DNA of 64,000 bases from Anticarsia gemmatalis (taxonomy: Eukaryota; Arthropoda; Insecta; Lepidoptera; Erebidae): the NCBI RefSeq assembly GCF_050436995.1, contig NC_134747.1, positions 813,501 to 877,500 of the forward strand. The letters run 5' to 3'. Position numbers and translations under genes: made by a program. How positions within the stretch are numbered: the stretch's first letter is position 1; each line of letters starts with the position of its first letter. Below the pieces are notes generated by a model that worked only from the letters and a program-made list of their open reading frames with translations, did no database searches and was not told the origin of the DNA. Below, piece after piece: positions 1 to 13,716 of this stretch.

Positions 1-2463
1 AAAAACGGCTGTATCACAACTGATGTCAATCTCATAATAAATGTAGCCAAACAATTAAGAAGATAGCGTAACTAATAATACGTTTTGTGTAAAAATTACA
101 TGTTTACTATAGAAAAATACTGTCATCCACAATGGAAAACGTCATACAGTAGTTATTTTAAAGTACTATCCTTGTATTTGTCATAAACCAAAAGTTAGGT
201 TTCTTGGGATTTTGATTATAGCTAAAATATTGTCTTATACTCATATCAAGTTACTTTGTTAAATTGCATCAAATTAGTTCCGCGGTTTTCAATAAAAATG
301 TAACACACAGAGTGACAATTTATACAATTTTATAAATATCAGTTTATTACTAAAGTAATAAATAATAATAAAATGATTGATACTTGCTTTTAACAACCAT
401 TTTTCCAGCCAATTCTATTCAGTACTGGTTTCAGACACTAACTCACTAGTTATTACTACAAAATGCACTAAACAATTACTAAGTCTAACACATAACTATG
501 CAATTTCTTTAGAGTTATTCACTGAACAACAATAACACACTTTTAAAAAACGACTTAAATACGTCTACGTCAACGTCTTTTAAGCCCTTCTTCCATACAC
601 ATCTTCACTACAAACACTTATAATTCCAAAACAGCCTAACTGCACCTATATAAAATAGATCTTATGCTCTTTTTCCTTCGACATTATCCTTATACATTGA
701 ACGTATCTGACAGTACGACGTTATCACGACAGTAATTTTAGTCAAAGGACGCTCTCCGGTTATGTCCATGCAAGGTCGATACAGGGTAAATCATTATTAT
801 TTTGTATACAAATAAAAAAGTTGATAGAATCGTGTGGTATAAGGATGTTTTGTTTTTTTTGTTGTGATGTTTGAGAGTAAAATGTCAAAGTTTGTTATAT
901 TATTATCTCTTCAAAGGTGTAATAAATTTAGTAATTTTCCACTTTTTTATAAATCGTCATTTTTTGTTTAAAGAACTTAAATTTTAGTATTATGTTTTAT
1001 GTGTATAGATTTTAGGGTAAAACAAATAAAACCATAATTTAATGAATTATTGCATTTTTCTCCCATACTTTAACATAATATCGAAACACAATACAAATGT
1101 ATTAATACGTCATATTCGTCAATTAAGTAAAAACAACCCCAACCAAAAATAAATTCCACCCCTAAAAATTGCAACACAGAAAAATCACTCAAAAAATTTC
1201 ATCACAAAATCTAATATTCTCATAATTTGTAAGCTTGTACTTGGATGTTTTCAAGATAAAATTGATTTGGGTCGTCCAACGTTTTTTCTGTACCACCATT
1301 AATCACTTGACGCTTGGTTAATTAATCTCTCCAGCAAAAAGAACCTGTCGATACCACGCTTCCCTTCCCCAATATAAAATTTGCAGCACATTTTTTTACT
1401 TAGTTTTGTAGTAAAAGGGTAGTTTCTATTAATAGAAAATGATTAAAACGTGGTAGATTTTTAAAGAATATTTTTTTTAAACTGACTGGCTAGGCTACAT
1501 TGTACCTATATTGAAAAAGGGTTTAAGATATAATGAATACTTTTGTATGTAGAACATGGGATTATATTAATACATAAAAATACAGAGCCGTAAAATGACC
1601 TAGATATTTTAAATATCGTATAAGGGTTATGAATAGTAAGTAAACTAAGAAAGGGTTTAAAAATTCAACTCCTAAAAAATTGTGGGCCTAGTAACGTTAC
1701 ACCACTCAATATTTGCCAACTTTGCCAGCAAAAATTACTTAAAAGGTAATCGACCAGAGAATTGAACCTGGTCACATTCAACCCCTATCACAAAAGCAAT
1801 TTTCCTAATTCCGTTGGGTTGCATCCACCACAGTTTTCTGTGTGACACAATTTTCTATTTACGTTTTTTGTTTGTTTGAATGTTAGGGTTGAAATAGAAG
1901 AGGTGTAATTGTTGCGTGTTGAGTTGTTGACAGCGTGTACCAGCGTGGTTTGAGTTGATTGTTGATCGAAGGGGTTTAAAGGAAAATAGAGAAAATCGTA
2001 CCATATTTCTAGCGCTGGACAGTTAGACATACTACAAGAGTGTAATACGAATGATTCTTTTATAGGTATTTCCAGTGTTTGACAATTTACAATAATGCTA
2101 GAGTATAATACTGACGGTTCTTTCACGCTAAGGTTATTAATTGTCTACTTATCAATTTTACCAAGTAAGTATTTGTAAAGTGTATTAGCCTGCGAACAAT
2201 TTAACTTGTATTAAAACGTCAAACCAAAATAAAATGCATACTTGCTTTAATTTACAACATGCAAGCATACACGAAAGAGTAAAAGCTTTAACTTATGTGG
2301 CTAGAAAAGAGCAAAAGGCTCTTCCAGACAGAATTTAATCTTAAAACACATCTTCTACTTATCAAAAAACATCACAGGCACGAGACATTCATTCATTCTC
2401 TCATACGTGTACACACAAACGCGTTACCACTTATAATTCAGCGTATTCCTCGCAAATTCCCCA

Positions 2464-2547
2464 CTTAGCCGCGCGATACGCAATAATACGCCGTATCGCG
2501 TATTGTGGGCACGTATCGGCGTATCGCACGTCTAAACGCGGCTTAAG
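2464..2547. repeat. CpG-rich inverted repeat
   Basis: Ends are cttagccgcg and cgcggcttaag, inverted with one gap. The interior iterates cgatacg/cgtatcg motifs. It stands out sharply in CpG content from the AT-rich surroundings. It may be a small MITE; no clear target duplication was seen. Confidence 0.4.
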
Positions 2548-3689
2548 GGCTTGTCTATCATGCAATCATACGTGGCTAGATAAAGGTATTTGTAATTGGA
2601 AAACGGAGAAATGTTCCAATGAAATACGTGCAGTACTGTTCTTAGGTATGTCTTGATAGAGATGGTTAGTACTCTTTATACTGATGGAAGAAAACTAACT
2701 TAGAATTATTACATTTTTGTTGTAACTTGTATTTTTTAATTTGATAAAGTAAAGAAGTTTAGATAGTATATTTGTATTATGTGAAAAATCATACATTCTA
2801 GATTGCTAAAATATTGATAATTTGTAAATTTACTTGAAACATTGCAGGGGTTGAAATTCGGAATCAAAAAAATCCAATAAGTTTTCTATACTCTTAAAAA
2901 CTTCTTATAAAACTGCCAATTTACATACTATACCCAAAGATAAGTAGGTAGTGTATACACACAAACACAGTCGGTCAAACTGATTGGTAATGGTCTGTAC
3001 AACGTTGTCAAGCTCCACTCGCTCGAGGTACTCTTGAGTATGCTAGCGTATGTCTGCATGTTCATCATGCTGTCTCGGTTACTCATATGACGAATGAAAG
3101 AGACAGTGCTATAGAACTTTACGAAAACGTAAGTAACTAAGTGTAGTTTTACTATTACAGACTTGTTACGTCTAGAATATGTTGATTTGAAAGTTTGAAG
3201 TGTGGTTTATTCATTTATGAAACGAATATTTGGATGATATAATTGATTCTAGTTTACTTTATGCTCTAGCAAGCATTAAAGGTACTCAGAATTGTGTAAC
3301 CATATTAATAATATGTGAGTGTTTCGTATTTCTAGCTAAATGTACTAAGATTTCTAGGTATTAGGAGTACAACTGATTCTTAGAATTTACGCTTGGGAAC
3401 GCAAGTGAAAATACGTGAGATATTTGTTCTTTTAAGGCTGAGTCCGAAGTAATATTGTTGAACAAACAATTACATATCAATTACGTATATTAAATTCGTC
3501 TGAGACAAAGTTTCCAAACATTTTTTCCCATCGCTAAGCGTCCTCTCATCAAAGTCCCATAAAATATTCCCCCAAACTCCTAAGCCTTGTATTTGTAACC
3601 AAATCCCAAAACGTTCCACTGCCTCTAATACTTACATTGTCCTAAAAAACAAATAACAGCCCGATATTGGAACAAAACATCGAGAAAAA

Positions 3690-3830
3690 ATTCCTTCGTA
3701 GCGAGCTACGACGTAGGGGCCTACGGTGCTACGCGGGGCGCGGGGTGAACGACCCGGCGGTATAATGCCGCGGGTCGATACCCTCACCCCCTCGGCCCCT
3801 GCGCGCCCCTCCCGCTCCTTGTAAAGAGGG
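3690..3830. repeat. GC-rich patch of unknown origin
   Basis: About 140 bases are very GC-rich, starting with a short palindromic motif (gtagcgagctac) and running through cggggcgcgggg and cccctcccgctcc. No open frame, splice signal or domain accounts for it. A repeat is the likeliest explanation; a CpG-rich regulatory site is possible. Confidence 0.3.
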
Positions 3831-4248
3831 AGTCTTCAGTAGACTTCGTTTAGGATGAGTGAAGTGCTTTCCAGGCCATTATCCGTTAGACTAAAAGGTT
3901 TGATATAAAGCCTTAAGCATATTATGTGAGAAATTCGCTGGTGTCACTGGTTCATGTAAATATGTAGAGTTTATGAGTAGTTGCGGTACATTTGTGTGAC
4001 ACGTCATGTAGTTGTGTGAGTAGTAAAGTTTCCGAGTTGCTGCCTCGTTTGTCGATAAAACGTATCGCTCGCATATTTTATTTGAAATCTTGAAACGCTT
4101 CATGATATATGACACTATTTTGTTTCATACGAAGATTCTAACTTATATCGTATTCCTCTTTAGACACGTGGTTATATATGTAGATACAGACATAAAATCA
4201 CAACTTCTTAAATGTTTAATTCATTCTAATATTATAAGTTGATGAGCT

Positions 4249-4288
4249 CATAGTATTTCAATTTTTTTCTAACTATTGAAATACTATG
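4249..4288. repeat. Perfect 14-bp hairpin
   Basis: Catagtatttcaat is followed by a 12-base loop and its exact inverse attgaaatactatg. The arms are AT-rich. It could be a small MITE remnant or a chance hairpin. Confidence 0.5.
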
Positions 4289-5099
4289 TATATATTCTAC
4301 TAATTTAGTAGAAACTACGTATGGAGATATTTACTTTACGACTATTTATTAAAGTTTTTAGTAACTTCTTTTGTGCCATTCGCCTAATGTCTGATTATGT
4401 GTAGATGTCTTATATTCATTATCGTTTATATTTATTATTATATTCGTTTTGAGGTAAATCCAAATGGTGTGTCCACTTTATTTTATACCAGAAAGCTAAC
4501 GTAGTGTCCACTCGCCAAAAAATTCGGCCTATATTATACCAGTATGCGTATTACGTACGTCAAATAAATGGTCACTATTAGGTACATTGCTGCTTGGACG
4601 TAACGTGTTAATCACTATAATCAAAGAGAGAATACAATGAACAGCACAGTAGCTTTTACATAGTTATCAACTAAGATACGTGATAGCCCTCCAGTTCTTC
4701 CACAATTTTCATTAAAAATTTCTAAATCCAGCGGTCGTTACAGCGAAACAGACAGGCCGACAAATTATATAATTACAAAACCAAATTGCCACGTATGAAA
4801 AATCGGACTGTTCTCATTCAGTAACACATTTTCTAATAGTCTTAATAGTACATAGTGCACATAAATAAGTACTAAGTATATCTAGACCGGGAGACTGCGT
4901 TGTAAGCGCTGTTTGCGGCACAATTAGCATAACTTAAGCGCTCTAATGTTATTCCCAACGAATATTCCCATGCTGTTCTGTGTTACAATAGTTTAATGGT
5001 AGAATAGAATATAAGTACAGTTAAATAGAAGCTACTATGTTTTATTAATTGTGAAATAGATAATTTAATCTCATGAATAAATTAAAGTCATATCTCTAA

Positions 5100-5221
5100 C
5101 CCTCGGTTTCTGAGGTAGATTTAACGGTAATTTATCTATTCAATAGCGTTAAATCTCATATAATAAAAACGCTGTTGAATTAATTTATAAACTACCGCTT
5201 AATGTACTCAGAAACCGGGGG
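5100..5221. mobile_element. PIF/Harbinger-type MITE, family A copy 1
   Basis: The 122-bp element has terminal inverted repeats beginning ccctcggtttctgag and ending ctcagaaaccggggg. The second half mirrors the first imperfectly, including an interior attcaatagcg-like motif. It is flanked on both sides by TAA (5097-5099 and 5222-5224). A three-base TWA duplication is the hallmark of PIF/Harbinger transposition. A second copy lies at 21857-21964. It has no coding capacity. Confidence 0.7.
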
Positions 5222-5827
5222 TAATTCTTACTTTTTAAAAATGATCATATTCCTTACGATCTTACTGAATTCGTAGGACCAGCAAGGAAGGAACGAGCAC
5301 AAGACAGAGAATTTTGTAAGGGAAAAGGAAAGGCCTTTGGGTTTACCTCAGTTTAGTGTGCTGTAGTTTGTTACCGCTGCATCAAAAGCCAGGAGGTTCA
5401 ACCCCCGGTGAAAACAAAATATACGAAAATAAACAAATTGTTTTCGAATGTCGTTGCACTTTGTGCCCGTAGTTTGTATGTCTGAAAATATTTTTTTAAA
5501 TATAATGATTACGAATGCAATTCTAAATAGTTTAGGTATAACACATTTATTAAATTCTATTAAAATGACAGAAACAAAAAATAAACAGTCTAACATCGAA
5601 AAAACAGCCATTACTCAAAACAAACTTTGAAAGAAAACTGTGAAAGCACTAAGAAATAAAACCTAAGTAAAGTAGGTCGTCGCTCAAGTACTTAGTGCAT
5701 CATAGCCACTCCACAACTACTTAATACCTAAGTTTCTAAGAAGTTGTCTAGGCTTCTTGTCATATAATACAGATTGTTTGTAGGACTTATGGTTTAAAGG
5801 TGTTTATTTCATTTTGTATTTGGTATA

Positions 5828-6140
5828 GGTACGCAGTGGTATAAGTTGGCACCTCTCACGTAAGTCGACAGTTCAAACCCGAAGCAATATACCAAAGACT
5901 TTTCCAAGTTATGTGTATATTAATAATGATTATCATGTGCTCTAACGGTGGAAGAATAGAAAGGATAATAATTTGCTCTAACGGTGAAGAAAAACACCGT
6001 GATAAACCTTGCATGCCTAAAAATTGTTCAAAATGTTTCTTAAAGGCATGCAACAAAGTCCCCAACCAACTGTTCGACCAGCGTGATGGATTCAAGTTCT
6101 AATCCCTGACTAGTTTTGGAGGGAGAGCCTTGCCCAGCCG
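5828..6140 (+). mobile_element. tRNA-like SINE copy
   Basis: The head carries a tRNA-like B box (cagttcaaaccc near 5870). The body contains the atcatgtgctctaacggtg and aaaacaccgtgataaacctt blocks, then a cagcgtgatgg segment, then ccttgcccagc. These are blocks I recognise from an abundant lepidopteran SINE. A related 3' end lies near 61959-62065. Short open frames on both strands here come from the element. Confidence 0.6.
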
Positions 6141-6969
6141 TAGGACAGAAAGAAAGAACCACTGTACAAATCAGAAACACCAATGCTACTTCAGACGGGA
6201 ATCAAACCCTACAAAAATACATAAACATACGATCAAATGTTACTGTTTCCTCATACAATGTGTACAGTTTTTATTTAAGAGAAAACCTATAAAACTCTCG
6301 CAAGTAAATTTACATTTTAAATTCAAAAATACTTGTAAAAGAATTGTTAAGTAATACGCAATCATTAATGTTCTAAGGCTTACTTCTGGGTTATTTCTCT
6401 GTGAACCATCTATCGTATTACGAACTTAACCGATCATTGCCGAAGCGACTCGTGTTTCTGTCAACGAACGTTTTATTCTTTGTCCTCTTTCCGCTAAATA
6501 AAGTATCTTATGTTTTAACTGCATCTATGGTCGGAGTGGCGGTGTTAATGATTATCACAGAGTCTCATGTTTGGTTCTTGAGTCGAATTAAGTGGTTTTG
6601 GGTGTTTCTAAGATTATTTATTTAAAATATGTGGGAGTAGATTATATGGCAATAACATTGAAAATGGTGAAAATGGGTTATTAGACACTCCTAGTCTACA
6701 CCTTCAGGTATAGCAGGCGTGACGTTATGAAAAGAAAAATAAGTTTAAAGAAAATATATAGATATTAATTTACTTGCATACCCATCTTATTCCAAACCTC
6801 GACATCATCACTTAACCTAATCACTCACACCACTCAAACTAAAACACTCAGTATTTAATTCTTGCAAGGTAAAGTATATAAAAACCAGACGTTTTTCCTT
6901 TTTTACCCAGTTTTCCCTTTCCCCCAGCCCTCCCGCTTCTGGAATTAACGGAGCATGTCTTTATTCTTA

Positions 6970-7060
6970 TCAGGAATACGTTACGCGTTACGCGGTTACG
7001 CTGCACATTTTACGCGTCGGTTGCGCGGCGCGTAATTTACGCGGCAACCCGTAAATAATT
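6970..7060. repeat. TACGCG-iterated CpG-rich patch
   Basis: The motif ttacgcg or a near variant recurs about six times within 90 bases, in both orientations, surrounded by AT-rich DNA. No open frame or clear terminal repeat was found. It is similar in character to the CpG-rich patch near 2.5 kb. Confidence 0.35.
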
Positions 7061-8034
7061 GCGTTAATTGTTTTTTCGAGAATATTGTTAGTTATGGGGT
7101 TTGTGGTGGTAGAGTTAAACCGACAGGCTATTTATTTATAGAATTGTTAACTATAGTGTAAGTTTTGATGAATATTTCTTGTCTGAGCTTTACACTTGGA
7201 CACGAAAAATTATTTAATATCAATAATTTTTATGTTTGTTTAATTCAGAACAATAAAAAAAAATCTCATTTTTCTATAAATATCAACATTTTTGAACTGA
7301 AAATAAAATATTCGATAACAGTTTAAGTCAAGCTTTTTCTAGTCTTCTTATTCAAAAACATAAAAGCTTAGTTTATAATCTGTCTCCTTAACAAAATTCA
7401 TCAAAATCAATTAAGTAATTTAGTTGTAAAACCATTACAGGCTGGATTACTAACTGTAAAATCTCGAAAGCGTAACTACAAAATATCTTTCTCGATTACT
7501 AAAAGTCATTTAGCCTTAGCTCAAAACTAATTTCCTTCAGTAAATAAAGGCAGTACACAGAATTATGATTACATGTTTTACGAGCTACAAACCGGCCGTC
7601 GTAAATAACATTTCATAGAAAATTTTAATTTAACAAAGTAAGCCTGAGTGTATTCCTGTTATAATTTATTAAGGTCCCTTCACGAGTGATATTTTTGTGA
7701 GATTGCTTTAGTATTCTAGGTCTTGGTTTATGTTTATCATTTAGGAAGTGTTTTCGGCTCCTCTGCCCCTGAAGTAATAATCGTGTTTTTGGAAATTCCT
7801 TAAATATGCCTTTAAGTCCCAAGTAACACAATTTTGAATGATGATGCTGGAAAAAGGTAGTAGATTTGTAGTCTGTCTAAGTAACAATAGAACCCTTCAA
7901 GGAATATATTAACCATAAAACCTAAGAGAAAGTTAAAAAGTAATTATACTACTTAAAAATAAAACTTACCGCAGTTATTTTAGCTATCACGCTATCTCAA
8001 AGTTTTTGAACTTGATTATTTACTACATACAAAC

Positions 8035-8165
8035 ATACAATCAGGGCTTCTTCCCACAGGGTTTGGCAAAGACCAGACAACACCACTTGGTACGATCCTT
8101 ACAAACTTCCTTTGCTTCATTCAAATTCATACTTGATCATTCACCGTTATTCATATTCTTAACAT
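8035..8165 (-). repeat. Interspersed LINE/SINE 3' fragment
   Basis: The sequence around ggcaaagaccagacaacacc and cacttggtacgatcc recurs at 29465-29640 and, inverted with a GTAT tail, at 63620-63712. A weaker relative lies at 35480-35580. The family is common in Lepidoptera. Orientation is taken from the tailed copy. Confidence 0.5.
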
Positions 8166-9182
8166 ATAATTAGGTCACTTCTTACTTAAATAAGAAGCCC
8201 TAAAGCACAATATACTATAATAAAGCCTTACATAATGAAGTATATAACAAAGTCTACATCTAACCCACTTTTTGCTAAGCGTAGCCCCGTTTTTGTACAC
8301 CTTTGGTCGCGTCGGTCAGTTCGTAGCAGTTCGTAGCGGTCAGCTCGTAGCGGTCGTTGTGACGTCACAGGAATTTGAGGTTTATTTGAAGGTTTAAGTT
8401 GGAGCCTTTGTTTTGTGTGTATGGTGTACTTAACTGTGCTTTTTTATATTAAGCTTTACAGTTGGGGATTATTTCCGGTAAAGTACTGAGAGTTATGTAC
8501 AAAAATCTAGGATTTTGCTTTCATGTTAAAACAGCTTTTGCCAGTTTTGTTTCAGGATCAGTCAAAATTCGGTTTTCCAGTTTTTAACCCTTAAACCCTT
8601 AACCGTCAAAGGGTTAAATATATCCGATGTATTCCCGGATTAGGGTGGGGCATAAAATTGCTATAAACTTTCCTGATTTTACTTAGAAGAAAAATATGAT
8701 TACTAAAATTTGAATCAAATAATCCAATTCAATTTAACCCTCTGAATGCTCCGGAATTAGACACAATAGAAAACACATTGTGTCCCACCCGGGTCCATGA
8801 CAAGGTAGGGTTAAACCCTTTTAGGCAAAACACAATCGAAAGATTAAAACAATAAAATACAAAAGAATTCGTATCATACATTCTTCTCCAAAAACCCAGA
8901 AGCTCTTAAATTACTCCATTTCAAATAACAAAGTCATCAAACAGACCTCAACGGTACCGAAATCCGTCCGATTATCCCCGATACCCGATTGTAATTATTG
9001 TCCGTATTCCATCACTGGCTATGTATAGATTGAAGGGACGGGCGCTCGAACGTAACGCGTAATGCATGTCGAACGCTTGTCTGCGTCCGCATGTAGGTCA
9101 ATGTGTCGGTTTTGTAACGAGATACGATAGTACGAGGGATGTATAGCTTTGCTTATTAGATGGATTAGGTTACCCCCCTGTA

Positions 9183-9250
9183 TGTGCGTGTGTGTGTGAG
9201 TGTGTGAGTGTGTGTGTGTGTGTGTGAGAGTGTATTGTGTGTGTGCGTGG
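9183..9250. repeat. GT microsatellite
   Basis: About 65 bases of (gt)n interrupted by occasional ga and ca units. Confidence 0.95.
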
Positions 9251-10917
9251 TCCCTTTGGGAGGGAGTTTCTTTGTGTGTTATATACAGGTTGATATTAAA
9301 ATGAGTTTTGAATTTAGGTGTTTGGGGTTACATTATTATGGAAAAGTTATTTTTTGGTGTTGTATTCTAGTAGTGTTGAGATTATAGTATACGTCATATA
9401 GACATTGTGCGTTCTAAAAATATAGTAAAGACTTTTGGACCGATCACTGGCATTCTTTAGCCTTTAGTATTGGTACTCTGTTTAACAACGTTTTCTAGCA
9501 GAAGGCTTACTTTACGGGAGTTAAAAATGACTTGCAAAATGTAGAACCCCTCTTTACCTCTTTCGAGGGAACTAACACCAAATGGCTGTTTACAAACGTT
9601 GTATCAAAAATGATCAGCGCCCGTGGCATATATTTGAAGAACTAATTTTGACAGGTGATTTTAAAAATCATATACTCAATTCCTGCACTTTCAAGTGTAG
9701 AAAATCGCACTTTCGGATATAAACCTCACGTATAGTTTCTACATAATATAATGTTCGTAATAGTTCCAGGAATTCAAGCTTAAAGGAATTTCCTTCATAG
9801 AATTCGTTTGACAATGTAAACCCGATTCCTCCCAGCCTCTCGAGAAAGAGGAGTGTCCTTTGCATTTCAGAATCAAAGTTCTTCAACTGAAAATTGGTTT
9901 ATGTTTAAAAGTTTCAGGAATCGACGTTCTTGGAAAGTGTTAATCGGTTTAAATGGTTGAAAATTCTAGGAAGAAGAGATCTTTTACTCTTTAAGACTAA
10001 AATAATAGTAATTTGAATACTTGTTTTGCTAGATTAAATCAAATTACTTTTTTTAAGCAAATCAAATATATATGTTTGACAGAATTCTCCATTTTTGCGA
10101 TTTCTTGCATTTCCAATAGTATTACATACTTCTACTCCAATAGTATTATATAATTGTATAAAATACATGCAAGATTCACCTTTGTCATTATTTTTCAAAA
10201 ATATGTTAACGCTGTATTGGTCCAAAAATATAGTAAGAATCGGTTTTTTTTTTTTTATAAATATTTTTTTCCTTCCTACTACAATATGCTGATAATAATA
10301 TAATCAATTCCATTCAAAAAGAGATGCAACGTACCATCTTCACTATCACAACAGATTACCCCACCCCCCTCCACACAATGATTCATCAGGTGGGTCGTAA
10401 ACCTCATAATATGAAGTAATAACAACAATACGCGATATTTACTACTTCCACACTTTATATACACAATTATGACTATGTGCTAAGAACATGTGCTGCGAAT
10501 TTAAGATATAGTGTTATGGGAATTTAGTGAATCGTTAATTATTTAAAGGTATACATTGTGTTAATTAACATGTTTTATGAAGATGGTAGATTACAATTAT
10601 ATAATCGTATACGCTTATCAATGAATTTATTCCACACGTTTACACCACATTTATAAATCTGTTATTCCACTTGTCATTTACAAAACATTTTATACTACAC
10701 AACTCAGATTTTCCATTACAATGTACTTTTAATACTAACGAAATCTATACTATAATGTTTTCTATTGGGAATTCAAGTTTAGAAACACATTAGAATATTT
10801 CTCCTTCTCATTTTTTGACGACTTAGCAATAACTCTCACCTAACTAACACTTTCTGTTTACTATCAATATCAACTTTTAACAACACACAATAAGCTGTTA
10901 GCCTTCTTCTTCATCAA

Positions 10918-11223
10918 TCTATACTAATATTATAATCTATACTAATCTATACTAATATTATAAAGCTGAAGAGTTTGTTTGTTTGATTGTTTGTTTGTTT
11001 GTTTGTTTGAACGCGCTAATCTCAGGAACTACTGGTCCGATTTGAAAAATTCTTTCAGTGTTAGATTAGTCCATTTATCGAGGAAGGTTATAGGCTATAT
11101 ATCATCACGCTACGAACCCAATGCCAATAAGAGCAGAGTACCACTGAAAAATGATACAAAAACGGGATTTTTTTGACCCATTCTCTCTTATGTGACGCAA
11201 GCGAAGTTGCGCGGATCAGCTAG
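10918..11223 (+). mobile_element. Helitron-like non-autonomous element, copy 1
   Basis: It starts A|TCTATACTAATATTATAAAG, and the 5' motif is itself repeated three times. It continues through a gttt repeat and gaacgcgctaatctcag, and ends gatcagCTAG|T. A cgcaa-gcgaag-ttgcg hairpin lies about 10 bases before CTAG. The A|TC start, CTRR|T end and 3' hairpin without terminal repeats match Helitron structure. A nearly identical copy lies at 23943-24280. Confidence 0.65.
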
Positions 11224-13716
11224 TCCAAAATAAAAATTGGCTGATATTGTCCAAGTCACCTCATCTACCATCTTTCCAGCAACCTTCCCTTAAACAAAAC
11301 TAACCCAAAACAAACCCTTAAGCTTCTGTCCAATAGTTTGTAATTTCCTTCTCTTCCCCTGCATCTCCATTACCGTTGATTGACTTGCAGTAAGCACGGG
11401 CTATTGCTCATCAGGCCAGCCAATTTGCTGGAGGACGTGACCACTTCGGCCGAGTTCGGCTGACGTCGGCTGATTCCGCCGAATTCTTGCTAAATTGCCC
11501 ACTATAATGAATGGCTGTCTTTAGTTGGATTTCGCCCTTTTTTGGTTTGGAAATTTGTGGTGGGGTGAGAGAATGGTCAGAGATGACCATGCAATTTCAG
11601 ATTTAAAAGTAGCTGCAGAATAAATTAGGTTTTCTAAGGTTTGGTTTTCAAATCTGATGTTAAGAGTCTGTGATCTAGGTTTTGTATAGGGAATTATGTA
11701 TTTCGGAGATTGGTAAAGGGTAAATAAAAGCAGAAGCACATTTTTGGTTAAGTTTTATTACAAAATATAAAAACAAACATTAACTTACATCGTATATGTA
11801 CGTAATGGAAAAAACCTTATGAATCATGCATACGTTTATCATCGATAAAATTTTCATTTGCAGGTTTTAAAGATAACTTAACTATTAGACATCGCTTAAA
11901 TTTATAATTATAAATAATAATATAATTTAAATATTCTTTATTTTTTACATTCAATTATTCATGCATCATCTTTACACGTTAAAAATTCTTACAGTTTTCA
12001 TTCGTAAAAATAATATTACATTTAAATTTTAATGAAATTATGCGTTTATGATATTTCTGATTGATGAAAAAATTTCTACCAAATGATAAGCCAAAACATA
12101 ATTCGCCTGAATATCACGAATTTTGATTGCGTACTCTATCTGAATGATGCAATGGGAACCCATGCAGTGTCTCCTGACCAGCAGGAGATCAACAGAGCTA
12201 TTACTTTGTATGGAAATATGAATTTAAATAATTGACCCTATAATACTTAATTTGACAAAAAATCTTAGAAATAAATTTATAAGTTACTTTGTGCATCGTT
12301 ATAATACACGAATACGATGCGTCTAAGTTGATTTTGTGAGCAGAATATCTAAATGAATTATATACTTTTATCTTACATTTCAACCTTTAAAAAAATCTTG
12401 TATTTTGTAACCAATTCCGTGCAATTATACGAAAGTAATAAGTTAAGACAGTTAATTGCAAAATATCATCTCTTAAATAATTATTTTCGTTCCTAAATTC
12501 TTAACAACTTTATTTTCCAATCATCATTTTCATAAAGTGTATTTTCACCTAAATCTCTTAAGAAACGTCTTATCTCTAAAATATAGTCCACTCGTGAAAT
12601 AACCGTATCTACGTCACATAAGTATTTAACTTTATCTACTGATAACTTAGTATCTGATACTCGAGTATGATCAAATATTTACTTCTTTACTTTTTTATTT
12701 AGTTCTACAATATGTTGTAGTTGTATATTATTGTATTTTATTGCTTCACCATTATTGGTTAAGTCACAATCATGTTACCTAACATTATAACATTTTCATA
12801 TAAAAACTACTCAAAGGATTTTGATCAAATTGTATATAATATATACAGTGTACACACACACACCTGCAAAATGTTTTTAAGTGGAACAATTTGCGGACAG
12901 AGTTTATTTAACAAATAAATATAGCCACAAGATATTTGTTTTAAATGGGGCGTTGCGCTCAAAATTTATTCCACTGCCACAGAGCATAATGTGAAAAATA
13001 GTATAAAACGAACAAAGCATAAATTGAGTAAAGTAACTTTTCAATATTCTATTGTAAGTTTCATGGTCCATGAATGCATCTTGTAAATTTTGAATTCCTA
13101 CATTTACAAGCAAAAGAACACAAACTATACCTTTTAGAAAATACCATTAAATGAACAATATTCAGAACTTATTCGTTCCTTATCTCCCTTACGTTTATCA
13201 TTTTCGCGTGTCTCCATTTCATCACGATTCACATCTCTTATCTGATTATATTATCGTCAAATAGTATAACAAGAAATTCTTAGATAATTTTCACATATAA
13301 GTGACCGATACACATAATTTCTTTACAGTATATTATGTACAACATAACCTAAAAAATACATACATATACTTTTTTTTCTTTTCTTTCACTTTCCATATCC
13401 TTTCCTTTATCACACACTATAATTTATATTCAAACATTTCAAGATAAATAGCGAATAAAATATGAAAAATAACATAACGTATTTCGCCCCAATTTTACCA
13501 TACTTGCTTAGACCGCCTTGCGACTATGATTCATGCAGCCTGTGTAAAACGTCTAGCAAAATATTACATCTCGATTATCCTTCCATCCTATCAGATAATA
13601 TAGTTATAAGTAGTACCCCTTCCGTACTAAAAACAGTAGATATTGCCGCAAAAATAAGAAAAGTATTCACAGGATCACACACACAAACGCACTAATTCCT
13701 TGATAACGAAGTTCTC

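Larger units (their letters stand above)
1..13716. other. Gene-free AT-rich region with scattered repeats
   Basis: I find no exon here with coding composition, splice sites or a recognisable domain. Open frames are short, AT-rich and overlap on both strands, as expected by chance. The region may be the 5' intron or upstream flank of the CUB-LDLa gene, whose first exons are not seen, or it may be intergenic. Individually listed items are a CpG-rich inverted repeat near 2.5 kb, a GC-rich patch near 3.7 kb, a Harbinger-type MITE near 5.1 kb, a SINE near 5.9 kb, a repeat fragment near 8.1 kb, a GT microsatellite near 9.2 kb and a Helitron-like element near 11 kb. Confidence 0.6.

Noticed and set aside
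1788..2126. 112-codon minus-strand frame
   Set aside because: No signal peptide, domain, coding composition or splice signals; no supporting context.
3842..3895. Possible minus-strand tRNA (A-box-like tagtctaacggataatggc)
   Set aside because: No B box at the right distance and no cloverleaf; not called.
13462..13695. 77-codon plus-strand frame next to the small secreted protein
   Set aside because: AT-rich codons, no signal peptide or domain; it overlaps the likely 3' side of the minus-strand gene. Kept only as a weak possibility.
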